From NCBI GenBank assembly GCA_028284145.1, contig JANQSH010000056.1, forward strand, positions 86,557 to 150,556: a DNA stretch of 64,000 nucleotides, given 5' to 3'. Shown here in pieces: positions 40,269 to 48,760 of this stretch (its first letter is position 1; each line of letters begins with the position of its first letter). A program made the translations under genes and the position numbers. The notes under the pieces were generated by a model. The model was given only the letters and a program-made list of their open reading frames with translations. It made no database searches and was not told the origin of the DNA. The DNA comes from Planctomycetaceae bacterium (GTDB lineage Bacteria; Planctomycetota; Planctomycetia; Planctomycetales; Planctomycetaceae).

Positions 40269-42560
40269 GTGAACAACGCGCGACAGAAAAATCTGTTTTC
40301 CGCCGACCATACCGAAGAAGGTCCCTATCCGTGGGAACTGGCAGAGGCGAGCGATCAACTCACGGCGTCGATTGTCTTCAACCGCCCGTTGGAAACGGTT
40401 TACATGTATCTGGTTCCCGAGGCGCTGCGAGATATTCTTCAACCCGGCCAGCGAGTGCGAGCACCATTTGGTCGGGGTGATCGCCCAACGATTGGGTTTT
40501 GCGTTGATCTGGGACCGCCGCCGAAATCCTCACGCCTGCTCAAGTCGCTGGAATCGGTCATCGACAACGAACCTTTGCTCTCCCCCAAAATGCTCGAACT
40601 GACCCGGTGGATTGCTGACCGCTATTTGTGCGGTTGGGGTCAGGTACTGGAAAGCGTCGTGCCAGCCGGTGTGAAAAAGAAAGCGGGCACGCGAGTTGTG
40701 CGATTCTTTCAACTCACCGAGAACTTTGATGCGGCAACAAAACTGCCCCCCAAACAACAGGCGGTTGTCGAAGTCTTGCGCAGTGCGGAAGAACCATTGG
40801 AAGCCGAGGAATTGACCAATAAGGCGGGGTGTGGTATCAGCCCGATCAACACGTTGCGGAAAAAAGGTATCATTCAGGCGGTCCGCCAACGGACGACCAG
40901 TTGGACGGTCGAATTTGACCTCATCGAAAAGGTTGACGACCTGCAACTCAACAACGATCAACAACAATCGTTGAGTTTCATCTGTGATGCATTGCGAGCG
41001 AAGCGGCATGAAACGCTTCTGCTACACGGTGTGACCGGCAGCGGGAAAACCGAGGTCTACATTCAGGCGATTCGCGAAGTTGTCAGTTACGGTAAACAGG
41101 CGATTGTTCTTGTTCCGGAAATCAGCCTGACACCGCAAACCATTCGCCAGTTTCGCAGCCGATTTGACAACGTAGCGGTGTTGCATAGTCACTTGAGCGA
41201 TGCCGAGCGGCACTGGCAATGGCAGCAAATCGCGCGCGGCAGTGTGCAGGTTGTGGTTGGTGCCCGAAGCGCCATTTTTGCACCGCTGGCCAATCTCGGA
41301 TTGATCGTGATTGACGAGGAACATGAAACGACATTCAAACAGGAAACCGTGCCACGATACCACGCACGGGAGGTTGCCCGCCGTCGGGCGGAGATGGAGA
41401 ATATCCCGCTCATTCTCGGCTCGGCAACGCCAACACTGGAAGCGTGGCAGGACGCGCACGAGAATCGTTCGCGACTGATTACCATGGACAAGCGGATCGA
41501 GAACCGTCCGATGCCACCGGTCGTTATCGTCGATGTCCGAAACGATCCGCATTCGCAAAAGGGGGAAGGGATTGGCCGGGCATTGGGAAATGCCATGCGA
41601 ATGGCACTCAGCGACAACGGCCAGATTATTCTGTTCCTGAATGTCCGTGGTTTCGCACCGGCGCTCTGGTGCCGCGCCTGCGGAGAATCGTTGCGCTGCC
41701 CCGATTGCGACATCACGCTCACTTGGCACAAAGACCGGCAGTTTGCGCTGTGTCATTCGTGCGACTACAACACTGTCCCTTCCAACCGTTGCCCATCGTG
41801 TGGTCATTCCGGTATGCGAATGATCGGAATGGGAACGCAGAGACTCGAAGCTGAAGTGAAAGCGAAATTCCCCGGCGTGAAATGCCTGAGAATGGACAGC
41901 GACTCGATGAGCAAGCCGGGCAGTCACGATGCCGCGCTCGAGCGGTTTCGTCATGGCGAAGTGCCAGTCCTCCTCGGTACGCAGATGATCGCCAAAGGAC
42001 TTGACTTCCCGAACGTTACGTTGGTGGGCGTGGTCGATGCCGATACGATTCTGCATCAACCCGATCTCCGCGCGACGGAGCGGACGTTTCAATTGATCTC
42101 GCAGGTGGCTGGTCGCACTGGCAGAAGTTCACGTGGCGGTCGGGTGCTGGTTCAAACCTGTTGTCCCACCGAACCGGCGATTTTGAAGGCGGCAGAACAC
42201 GATTATGTCGGATTTGTACAACCAGAACTGGCTCATCGAAAGGAATTTCAGTCACCGCCCTTTCGCAAATTGGCACGCATCATCTTACGTGGTCCCAATG
42301 AGCGCGACCTGCAACAACAGAGTCAGATTTTTGCCGACACATTACAGAAGAAGATTAACGAGATGGAATCGCCCGCCTGTTTGCTCGGACCAGCCCCGGC
42401 TCCCATTACCCGTCTGAAAGCGAATTACCGGTATCACATTCAATTGAGCGCCACCGAATTGGAACCATTGCAACAGTTGTGGCGGGCGGCTGTTCCTGAA
42501 CTGCAGAAGAAGGTCAACGTCGAATTCATCGTCGATGTCGATCCGGTCAGCATGCGATGA
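40269..42560 (+). CDS. priA: Primosomal replication protein N' (PriA helicase)
   Basis: PriA restarts collapsed replication forks by binding fork structures, unwinding DNA and loading the primosome. The N-terminal 3'-DNA-binding domain is followed by the helicase core: Walker A GVTGSGKTEVY, DEEH-type Walker B IDEEHETTFKQE and LGSATPTLEAW. The zinc-binding insert has paired cysteines in CRACGESLRCPDCD and CHSCDYN followed by CPSCGHSG. Later motifs include LLGTQMIAKGLDFPNVTLVG and SQVAGRTGRSSRGGRVLVQT (QVAGRTGR core). At 763 residues the length is typical. The start is a GTG at 40269 with no strong ribosome binding site; the next in-frame Met is far inside. A truncated R1 repeat and then the retron follow on its 3' side. 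Confidence 0.95.
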   Translation: MNNARQKNLFSADHTEEGPYPWELAEASDQLTASIVFNRPLETVYMYLVPEALRDILQPGQRVRAPFGRGDRPTIGFCVDLGPPPKSSRLLKSLESVIDNEPLLSPKMLELTRWIADRYLCGWGQVLESVVPAGVKKKAGTRVVRFFQLTENFDAATKLPPKQQAVVEVLRSAEEPLEAEELTNKAGCGISPINTLRKKGIIQAVRQRTTSWTVEFDLIEKVDDLQLNNDQQQSLSFICDALRAKRHETLLLHGVTGSGKTEVYIQAIREVVSYGKQAIVLVPEISLTPQTIRQFRSRFDNVAVLHSHLSDAERHWQWQQIARGSVQVVVGARSAIFAPLANLGLIVIDEEHETTFKQETVPRYHAREVARRRAEMENIPLILGSATPTLEAWQDAHENRSRLITMDKRIENRPMPPVVIVDVRNDPHSQKGEGIGRALGNAMRMALSDNGQIILFLNVRGFAPALWCRACGESLRCPDCDITLTWHKDRQFALCHSCDYNTVPSNRCPSCGHSGMRMIGMGTQRLEAEVKAKFPGVKCLRMDSDSMSKPGSHDAALERFRHGEVPVLLGTQMIAKGLDFPNVTLVGVVDADTILHQPDLRATERTFQLISQVAGRTGRSSRGGRVLVQTCCPTEPAILKAAEHDYVGFVQPELAHRKEFQSPPFRKLARIILRGPNERDLQQQSQIFADTLQKKINEMESPACLLGPAPAPITRLKANYRYHIQLSATELEPLQQLWRAAVPELQKKVNVEFIVDVDPVSMR

Positions 42561-42569
42561 AAATCCGCG

Positions 42570-42643
42570 CAACACCGTTTTCATCTTGGTGCAACGCCTC
42601 TGGCTCGGGAGAAGCGTCACACGAAAAAGTAAACTGCTCTAAT
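42570..42643 (+). repeat. R1 repeat copy 9 (truncated)
   Basis: Only the right half is clear, from CTCTGGCTCGGGAGAAGCG to AAAGTAAACTGCTCTAA. The left palindrome and core are missing or too diverged to recognise. It separates the 3' ends of priA and the retron reverse transcriptase gene. Confidence 0.65.
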
Positions 42644-42660
42644 AAGGGGCGTGTCACACC

Positions 42661-44250
42661 CTACCAGATTTTCCACCACGGTTTTTTCTTTGGCTGTTGT
42701 TGTGGAGAAGCCTGCGGTTGCCGTTGTCCCGTTGATTGTTGTTGCCCATCAGTTGGCTTTGTGGACTGCACGAAGTCCTCGTCGCTCAAATCCGTCGCGA
42801 CTTGTGATTCTTTCTGAACCGGTGGTCTCCAGCGCGGACGTTGCAGTTTTGCCTGCGAACCACGACCGTACCGCTCAATGATTGCCGAAACACGTTGTTG
42901 CAAAACCTTGCCCCGCTCAGGATCGATCATCGCGACAAAATTGGCGAACCCTTCAATCGCTGCGATGACATCGGTTGTCGAACCCCACCGTTTGCCAGCC
43001 GGACCATCTTTTTCGATCTGATACAGTGTCGCGCGGAACTTGCGAAGTTGCTGGCGCGGAACATTCACCCGCTCGTTGACCGTCAACCCGGTCACTTCCT
43101 GCCGGCTTCCTTTTCGTTGCACTCGCGTCTTATCGGGATGAACTTCAAACCCCTCTTCTGTGACGACGTATTTGACGCGACGCAACGCCTGACCGACGTT
43201 ACCAATCGCTTCGGAGCCACCAGAGAAGGTGATGTCATCGGCATACCTTGTGTAGCGAAATCCAAGTTGCTGAGCCAGATGTTGCAGCCGGGCATCCAGG
43301 CCACGACACAGAACGTTCGTGATGGCTGGGCTGGTTGGTGCACCTTGCGGAAGAAACCGTTCGCCTTGCGCCACGAAATAGTTCTGCCCATCGAGCTGGA
43401 TTTTTTGCGTGTCTGGCTCGGTACAAATCAACGCCAGAATCGTCGCGACCGACTCCGCATAACCGAATGAGCGGAACATCCCTTTCACACGTCGATAGGT
43501 GATCGTCGGAAAAAAATCCTTCAAATCGAGGTTCATGACCACTTCGCTGCCGACGTGCGGTTGTGCGTTGGTGACAATCGACCGGCCCGGACGAAATCCG
43601 TGAGCCGATCGATGCAGCGGGATCTGCTGCAGGATATTAGTCAGTATCCAGTGTTGTATCCGCTTGAGCCGGGGCATTGGTGCAGAAATGTGACGCAATC
43701 CGCCCGTTTTTTTCTTCATTGCAAAACGGACGTAATGGGAAACGGTCGCTGTCCGCCGACTGAAGGCAAGAAACCGCAAAGTACCGAGGCTGATGTCCAT
43801 CGCTGAGGCAATGTCATTCGCCGACTTCAGTAATGGCAAACGTAGCGACTGAACTTTGGTGATGTCACTTTCCTGGTGATTCAACCCGCCAGAAACAGCC
43901 TCGCCAAGGTAAACGATCTCGGTTTTCTTTCTCGCATGCCAGGCGGCAGCCCGCTCTTTCCGTTCCCGAAGTCTGCGCTCCCTGTTCTCTTTCCGCTTTC
44001 GCTTCGACTCTTCCATCCGCTGTTTGCGGGCGGCTTTTTTGATCGCGTCGATATTCTGCAGACGACTGTTTTCCGTCGTTAACGCGCGAAGTTGGCGTTC
44101 CAGTTCTCCACGACGTCGGATTTCTTCAGCCGGATCTTCGGGAAGTTCCCCACCGCGTGGCCAGAAACCAAGGCGGATCATTTCATCGAGGATGTATTCA
44201 TCCTTCGACGTTTCGCGAATGCGATCGTGGATTTCCTGCCGGGTCGTCAT
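42661..44250 (-). CDS. Retron-type reverse transcriptase with N- and C-terminal extensions
   Basis: This 529-residue protein is a retron-class reverse transcriptase. Core motifs are in order: the finger segment GGLRHISAPMPRLKRIQHWIL (about 183-203), catalytic Asp242 in NLDLKDFFP, PQGAPTSPAITN at 301-312, and YADD at 336-339. VTG at 386-388 is the motif typical of retron enzymes. About 155 residues precede the core: a start TTRQEIHDRIRETSKDEYIL, then a Lys/Arg/Glu-rich coiled-coil stretch. The tail is Gln/Pro-rich and ends KKKPWWKIW. From memory, an N-terminal extension is also found in myxobacterial retron RTs such as that of Mx162. The ATG at 44250 lies 25 bases after the a2 repeat of the upstream RNA gene. 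It should reverse-transcribe that RNA into branched msDNA. No separate effector gene is adjacent. Confidence 0.9.
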   Translation of the reverse strand: MTTRQEIHDRIRETSKDEYILDEMIRLGFWPRGGELPEDPAEEIRRRGELERQLRALTTENSRLQNIDAIKKAARKQRMEESKRKRKENRERRLRERKERAAAWHARKKTEIVYLGEAVSGGLNHQESDITKVQSLRLPLLKSANDIASAMDISLGTLRFLAFSRRTATVSHYVRFAMKKKTGGLRHISAPMPRLKRIQHWILTNILQQIPLHRSAHGFRPGRSIVTNAQPHVGSEVVMNLDLKDFFPTITYRRVKGMFRSFGYAESVATILALICTEPDTQKIQLDGQNYFVAQGERFLPQGAPTSPAITNVLCRGLDARLQHLAQQLGFRYTRYADDITFSGGSEAIGNVGQALRRVKYVVTEEGFEVHPDKTRVQRKGSRQEVTGLTVNERVNVPRQQLRKFRATLYQIEKDGPAGKRWGSTTDVIAAIEGFANFVAMIDPERGKVLQQRVSAIIERYGRGSQAKLQRPRWRPPVQKESQVATDLSDEDFVQSTKPTDGQQQSTGQRQPQASPQQQPKKKPWWKIW

Positions 44251-44274
44251 GCAACATTGTCTGATCTGGGAAAA

Positions 44275-44509
44275 GGCGTGTGATGACGGACAGGTTTCCC
44301 TTCGCAAGGCTCTCAGGACTGGGCCGTCTCAACTCAAGCCGACTGACTACCGTCGGTCAGGTTAACTCTCGGAGTTTGCACCGAACCTGGCTGACGGTAG
44401 TCGTATGTCGGCACAGTCAAGAGCGGACCAGTGAAGCGGTCTGGGTCATGTCACATGATTGGCGATCCGCCAATCGGGTTGCAAGGCTCTCCCGCCGTCA
44501 CCACGCGCC
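44275..44509 (-). ncRNA. Candidate retron msr-msd RNA gene
   Basis: The stretch directly upstream of the reverse transcriptase has the expected retron layout on the same strand. Outer repeats a1 (44495-44509) and a2 (44275-44289) are complementary over 15 positions, with one mismatch and one G-U pair. Just inside a1 is GGGAGAGCC, whose AGC (G at 44487) could hold the branching guanosine. Small msr-type hairpins follow: ATTGGCG with CGCCAAT (44458-44474), CATG with CATG (44447-44457), and 44424-44443. The long msd-type hairpin has 19-base arms at 44345-44363 and 44384-44402 that pair at 17 positions, with an inner AACTC/GAGTT stem. The sequence GAGAGCCTTGC occurs twice (44481-44491 and 44304-44314). 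Exact RNA and DNA ends cannot be placed by eye. Confidence 0.8.
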
Positions 44510-44985
44510 AAAATGTCGTTGATCTGATTTATGTCATCGTCGGTTTAACGAGCGACAAATTCAAGTTGTCGCAAAGGGAAAGCAGAACATTTTGAAGGAT
44601 TTCCTGTCTGGAAGATTGGAATAACAACCACAGAGCGGGTGTGTTTTTTGTCAATCGCTCAATGGGCATAATCTGGGTTCCAGAGTGCATTCGTTTTTAC
44701 GAGTGTGTTGAGGATCACAAGCCGTTTTCTCATACAGGCTGCGATGACCATTGAAACAGGTACGACCAAATGTAGATGGCCTTGGTGCGTATCCTGATCA
44801 ACAGGATGAACAACCGGGGCAACGTGCACTCATCCATTCTGTCGCATCGAGCTGAACGCGCTCTCAGTGAAATCGGATCACGTTTGTCGGCGGATCGTTG
44901 AATGTGAATCCTGGTCCGGTTTTTCGGGAATTGACTCACGGCCAACGAGATCAAGTCATTCTCCCGCGCAAGCGGGAATCCGGAG
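44510..44985. other. Spacer upstream of the retron with a REP-like hairpin
   Basis: No gene is supported. It should hold the retron promoter (minus strand), but I saw no convincing pair. Near its end, 44955-44983 carries GTCATTCTCCCGCGC and a CCCGC/GCGGG hairpin at 44963-44976, a REP-like intergenic motif that abuts repeat R2. Confidence 0.35.
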
Positions 44986-45133
44986 CGACCACGAACGACA
45001 CGAAACCGAAAAGTGTCAACGACCTTCATCAAAGCGGAAAATTTGACAGGATGGACAGGAAAGCAAAATCCTGTCTGAATCCTTTTGTCTGTTTCGTGTG
45101 TTTGGCATATTTCGCAGTAAAAGAAGGGATCGC
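44986..45133 (-). repeat. R2 repeat, left inverted copy (148 bp)
   Basis: This 148-bp unit is present again in inverted orientation at 49873-50020, with three differences by eye. It contains an internal GACAGGAT/ATCCTGTC inverted repeat. Open frames through it are repeat artefacts. It abuts a partial R3 repeat. Confidence 0.9.
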
Positions 45134-45141
45134 AAAAAATT

Positions 45142-45203
45142 GTCTGGAACCTCCAACGCCTCTTCGCCAAATTCGGCAAAACAAACTCTTGAGCTGCCCT
45201 GGG
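45142..45203 (-). repeat. R3 repeat, partial copy
   Basis: About 60 bases related to the units at 55077 and 63874. On the minus strand it reads GGCAGCTCAAGAGTTTG and continues through GCCGAATTTGGCGAAGAGG. It is joined to R2 by eight bases, forming a composite repeat block. Confidence 0.7.
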
Positions 45204-45415
45204 GGGGGCTTACGCAGAATTGAAATTTTCCGGCCCGGTGGTCACAATAGCGGTTTGGTCTCCAGGATTTCGCGACCACGCAGCGCTCATGTCGGGTTCC
45301 ATAATCAGGCTCGTCAGTCGTTTTGATACCTCCCCTCGCGGGAGGTTCTTTCATTCCGGGTGACCCGTAACTGAGTCATTCCGGTCTCGAAAAAGTTGGA
45401 GATGGGCACCAGCAT
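45204..45415. other. Spacer before the guaA-side R1 repeat
   Basis: No gene is supported. It follows a run of eight G residues at about 45202-45209, and short hairpin-forming sequence CCCTCGCGGGAGG occurs near 45335. No other known element was recognised. Confidence 0.3.
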
Positions 45416-45514
45416 AAGCGTATTACGCTCTTTTGTGCTGTGAGGGACGCCGTCAGGACTACAAACATAAGCCCCCCACGAGCCAGAGACATCACACCAA
45501 AAGGTAAACTGCTC
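45416..45514 (+). repeat. R1 repeat copy 10, overlapping the guaA leader
   Basis: A full copy from AAGCGTATTACGCTCTTTTG to AAAAGGTAAACTGCTC. The ATG of guaA begins at the next base, so the right end of the repeat, AAAAGGTAAACTGCTC, is the guaA leader and supplies its only Shine-Dalgarno-like purines. Confidence 0.85.
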
Positions 45515-47143
45515 ATGACTGACAGGGCCGCGACACGATCCGGCGATTCAAAGACGACCAATCAGCAGACACAAAGCGGGTATCGGGGATTGATCGACAC
45601 ACATAACGAAGAGTTGGTGATTGTCCTTGATTTCGGATCGCAGACGGCACAACTCATTGCCCGCCGGGTGCGCGAGCAGAACGTCTTCTGCCAACTCGTT
45701 CGGCACGATCTTTCGGTTCAACGCATTCGCGAACTGAATCCCAAAGCGCTCATCCTCTCGGGTGGTCCGGCAAGTGTTTACGGTCCAGGTGCACCACAAC
45801 CCGACCCGGCATTGTTCGATCTGGACATCCCCATTCTCGGAATCTGCTATGGCATGCAGGTTGCCTGCCGATCGCAGGGCAGCAATGTCATTCCGGGGAA
45901 GTCCCGCGAATTTGGTCGCACCAAACTCGAAGTGATCGCCGATGATCCTCTGCTGGTGGATCTTCCAGTCGAGAGTACCGTCTGGATGAGCCACGGCGAT
46001 CAGGTGGAGGATTTGAGCGAACATTTTCGCCCGCTGGCCAGGACCGACACTTGCCCCATCGCGGCTGTCAAGCATCACATCCGTCCCATTTATGGACTGC
46101 AGTTTCATCCGGAAGTCACGCATACGGAATTTGGTGGTCTGCTGCTTTCCAACTTTGTCAAAAAGGTGGCCGGCTGCCACGGGACCTGGAAAATCAGTTC
46201 GCTGATCGAACGCGAAATCAACATGCTGCAACAGCGTGTGGGCGACGATCAGGTCATCTGTGGGCTTTCCGGCGGGGTTGATTCGTCGGTTGTTGCCGCT
46301 TTGCTTTCCAAGGCGATCGGCAAACAGGTGTCCTGTATCTTTGTCGACAATGGTCTCTTAAGAAAAGGAGAACGGGAAGAGGTCGAACGTCGCTTTACCG
46401 AACATTTCAAGACCGACCTGCATGTGGTCGATGCCCGCGAACGTTTTCTGTCTGAACTGGCCGGGGTCGACGACCCGCAAAAGAAGCGGAAGATCATCGG
46501 CCGGGTGTTCATCGAAGTCTTTCGGGAGGAAGCCAGGTCGATTCCCAATGCACATTATCTTGCACAGGGAACACTTTATCCCGATGTCATCGAGTCTGGC
46601 TCCAATCCTGATGGCCCCGCTGCCACGATTAAGGCGCACCACAATGTCGGTGGCCTGCCCGAAGAACTTGGTTTTGAACTGATCGAACCGCTCCGGGAAT
46701 TGTTCAAAGATGAAGTCCGTGCGATGGGGCATGAACTCGGCTTGCCGGATGATCTGGTCTGGCGGCATCCGTTTCCCGGTCCTGGTCTGGCGGTCCGCTG
46801 TCTGGGTGAGATCACACAGCATCAGCTCGATGTCCTTCGCGAAGCTGATGCGATTCTGATCGAAGAACTGCACAAAGCAGGTTTGTACCGTCAGATTCAA
46901 CAGGCCTTCGCCGTCATTCTTCCGTTGAAAACCGTCGGCGTGATGGGCGATGACCGCACTTATGAAGATGTGGTCGCGATTCGGGCCGTGACAACCAATG
47001 ATTTCATGACGGCTGACTGGTTTCAGATGCCTCACGAAGTTCTGGGACACATCTCGACGCGAATTACGAACTCGGTTCGGGGCGTGAACCGGGTAGTGTA
47101 CGACATCAGTTCCAAACCTCCCAGTACAATTGAGTGGGAATAA
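45515..47143 (+). CDS. guaA: GMP synthase (glutamine-hydrolysing)
   Basis: GuaA aminates XMP to GMP using glutamine and ATP. The class I amidotransferase domain has [20 protein letters not shown] near residue 30, the catalytic Cys near residue 111 in GICYGMQ, and the His/Glu pair in [13 protein letters not shown]. The ATP pyrophosphatase domain carries the PP-loop [13 protein letters not shown], and the C-terminal dimerisation domain ends with [11 protein letters not shown]. The frame is open upstream to 45440, but those residues are translated R1 repeat. The ATG at 45515 gives 542 residues with a hydrophilic N-terminal extension of about 30 residues relative to many GuaA proteins. The ABC transporter genes follow 21 bases later on the same strand. 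Confidence 0.94.
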   Translation: MTDRAATRSGDSKTTNQQTQSGYRGLIDTHNEELVIVLDFGSQTAQLIARRVREQNVFCQLVRHDLSVQRIRELNPKALILSGGPASVYGPGAPQPDPALFDLDIPILGICYGMQVACRSQGSNVIPGKSREFGRTKLEVIADDPLLVDLPVESTVWMSHGDQVEDLSEHFRPLARTDTCPIAAVKHHIRPIYGLQFHPEVTHTEFGGLLLSNFVKKVAGCHGTWKISSLIEREINMLQQRVGDDQVICGLSGGVDSSVVAALLSKAIGKQVSCIFVDNGLLRKGEREEVERRFTEHFKTDLHVVDARERFLSELAGVDDPQKKRKIIGRVFIEVFREEARSIPNAHYLAQGTLYPDVIESGSNPDGPAATIKAHHNVGGLPEELGFELIEPLRELFKDEVRAMGHELGLPDDLVWRHPFPGPGLAVRCLGEITQHQLDVLREADAILIEELHKAGLYRQIQQAFAVILPLKTVGVMGDDRTYEDVVAIRAVTTNDFMTADWFQMPHEVLGHISTRITNSVRGVNRVVYDISSKPPSTIEWE

Positions 47144-47164
47144 CTTTTGCCGTTGGGTTTCGCC

Positions 47165-48736
47165 ATGCCAGACGATTCACCCTCAACTGAATTACCTTCG
47201 GGTGGATCATCCGGTTCTTCCGCACAGGCCGCGTTGCTGGAAATGCGTGGCATCAGCAAAAATTTTGGTGCCACCCGTGCTCTGAATGACGTTTCGTTTT
47301 CCGTCCGGCCCGGTGAGGTGATGTCCTTGATCGGCGAGAATGGCGCTGGCAAAAGCACACTGATGAAGATTCTCAGCGGGGCGATCGCTCCCGATGACGG
47401 AGAAATGACGCTCGACGGTCAGAACTACCGTCCGGCGAATCCGCACGATGCCCGTCTCCTGGGTGTGGCAATGATCTATCAGGAATTGAACCTCGCGGCC
47501 GATCTCAGTGTGGAAGATAATATCATGCTGGGTCAGGAATCGAATCGTTTTGGTTTCCTGCGAAGGGGAGAGCAGAGAGAGCAGGTTCGTCGGGCGCTCG
47601 ATATGCTCGGACATCCGGAACTCAAGCCGGAAACACCGGTCGACCGGCTCTCCGTCGGAGCACAACAGTTGGTCGAAATTGCCCGGGCATTGGTGATGGA
47701 TGCGCGCGTGATCGTTTTCGACGAACCAACCAGTTCACTCGCACGACATGACGTCGAACATTTGTTCAAGGTCGTCAACCGCCTGAAAAAGTCAGGCATC
47801 GCGATTATCTACATCAGTCATTTTCTGGAAGAGGTTCGCGAAATTTGCGATCACTATACCGTGTTGCGGGATGGTCGCTCGGTTGGAACGGGAACACTCA
47901 TCGGAACCAGTGAAGAAGATATCGTCACGCTGATGGTCGGTCGCTCGGTCGATGAGTTATTCCCGTCTGTCCCGCATACGCCGGGTGAAGTTGTGTTGTC
48001 GGTGCAGTTGCTTTCGGGAGTTTCCATCCCTCAGGATGTCTCGCTGAATGTCCGCCGTGGCGAGATTCTGGGGATAACCGGTCTGGTCGGCGCGGGTCGA
48101 ACGGAATTCCTGCGATGTTTGTTCGCGTTGGATCGGGTGACCAGCGGTAAGGTGTTGATTCATGGCGCATCATCCCGGCATCACCCGCATGCACGTATTC
48201 GGGCTGGTCTCGGGTTTGTTTCCGAGGATCGCAAAGAAGAGGGATTGGCACAGGGACGGTCGATCGCCGACAATCTCACACTCTCCCGATTGGCTCCATA
48301 CAGCAGTGGAGGACTGCTGAGTCTGACCCGTCGGGAGGAATCGGTCAGGAACTGGATGTCGAAACTGCAGGTCAAAGCGGCCTCGCCCCGGCAGAGCGTG
48401 ACGGAGCTTTCCGGTGGCAACCAGCAAAAAGTGGCCATCGCCCGCGTGCTGCATCAGGATGCCGACGTTCTTCTGTTGGATGAACCAACGCGAGGAATCG
48501 ACGTTGGCACCAAGGCGGAAATCTATCGCCTGATTGGACAGGCGGCAGCGGATAACAAAGCGATCATCTTCGTCAGTTCCTATTTCACCGAACTGCTGGC
48601 GGTGTGCGATCGCATTGCTGTCATGGCTCGCGGGCATCTGCGTGATGTCCGTTCGGCCAGCGAATGGGATGAAGAATCGATTTTGCAAATGGCGATTGGC
48701 TTGAGTGACAATGATCTGGATGATAGCGAAACCTGA
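47165..48736 (+). CDS. CUT2-type sugar ABC transporter ATP-binding protein (RbsA type)
   Basis: This 523-residue cytoplasmic protein has two fused ABC ATPase domains, the pattern of RbsA/XylG/MglA. Domain 1 has Walker A GENGAGKSTLMKIL, signature region LSVGAQQLVEIARAL and Walker B VIVFDEPTSSL. Domain 2 has a degenerate Walker A (GLVGAGRTEFLRCLF), signature LSGGNQQKVAIARVL and Walker B VLLLDEPTRGIDVG. Such asymmetry is normal for the family. The ATG at 47165 is chosen over an in-frame TTG at 47147. It lies 21 bases after guaA and 24 bases before the permease gene, so all three may be co-transcribed. The likely partner binding protein is the RbsB-type lipoprotein at 38373, not adjacent. The sugar is unknown. 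Confidence 0.92.
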   Translation: MPDDSPSTELPSGGSSGSSAQAALLEMRGISKNFGATRALNDVSFSVRPGEVMSLIGENGAGKSTLMKILSGAIAPDDGEMTLDGQNYRPANPHDARLLGVAMIYQELNLAADLSVEDNIMLGQESNRFGFLRRGEQREQVRRALDMLGHPELKPETPVDRLSVGAQQLVEIARALVMDARVIVFDEPTSSLARHDVEHLFKVVNRLKKSGIAIIYISHFLEEVREICDHYTVLRDGRSVGTGTLIGTSEEDIVTLMVGRSVDELFPSVPHTPGEVVLSVQLLSGVSIPQDVSLNVRRGEILGITGLVGAGRTEFLRCLFALDRVTSGKVLIHGASSRHHPHARIRAGLGFVSEDRKEEGLAQGRSIADNLTLSRLAPYSSGGLLSLTRREESVRNWMSKLQVKAASPRQSVTELSGGNQQKVAIARVLHQDADVLLLDEPTRGIDVGTKAEIYRLIGQAAADNKAIIFVSSYFTELLAVCDRIAVMARGHLRDVRSASEWDEESILQMAIGLSDNDLDDSET

Positions 48737-48760
48737 AACGCACAACCATAACGGCATAAG

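Noticed and set aside
42661..44250. Group II intron maturase
   Set aside because: No maturase X or HNH endonuclease region is visible, there is no intron domain V-like end, and the VTG motif with an upstream a1/a2-bounded RNA fits a retron.
44275..44509. CRISPR-like or tRNA-like structure upstream of the reverse transcriptase
   Set aside because: There is no regular repeat-spacer pattern and no tRNA arms. The paired ends and position fit a retron RNA better.
44730..45179. Open frame of about 149 residues on the minus strand, possible retron effector
   Set aside because: It runs through repeat R2 and the REP-like motif, and the same peptide is encoded by the inverted copy at 49.9 kb. It is a repeat artefact.
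45440..45514. N-terminal extension of GuaA by 25 residues
   Set aside because: These codons are translated R1 repeat sequence and the extension has no counterpart in GuaA proteins.
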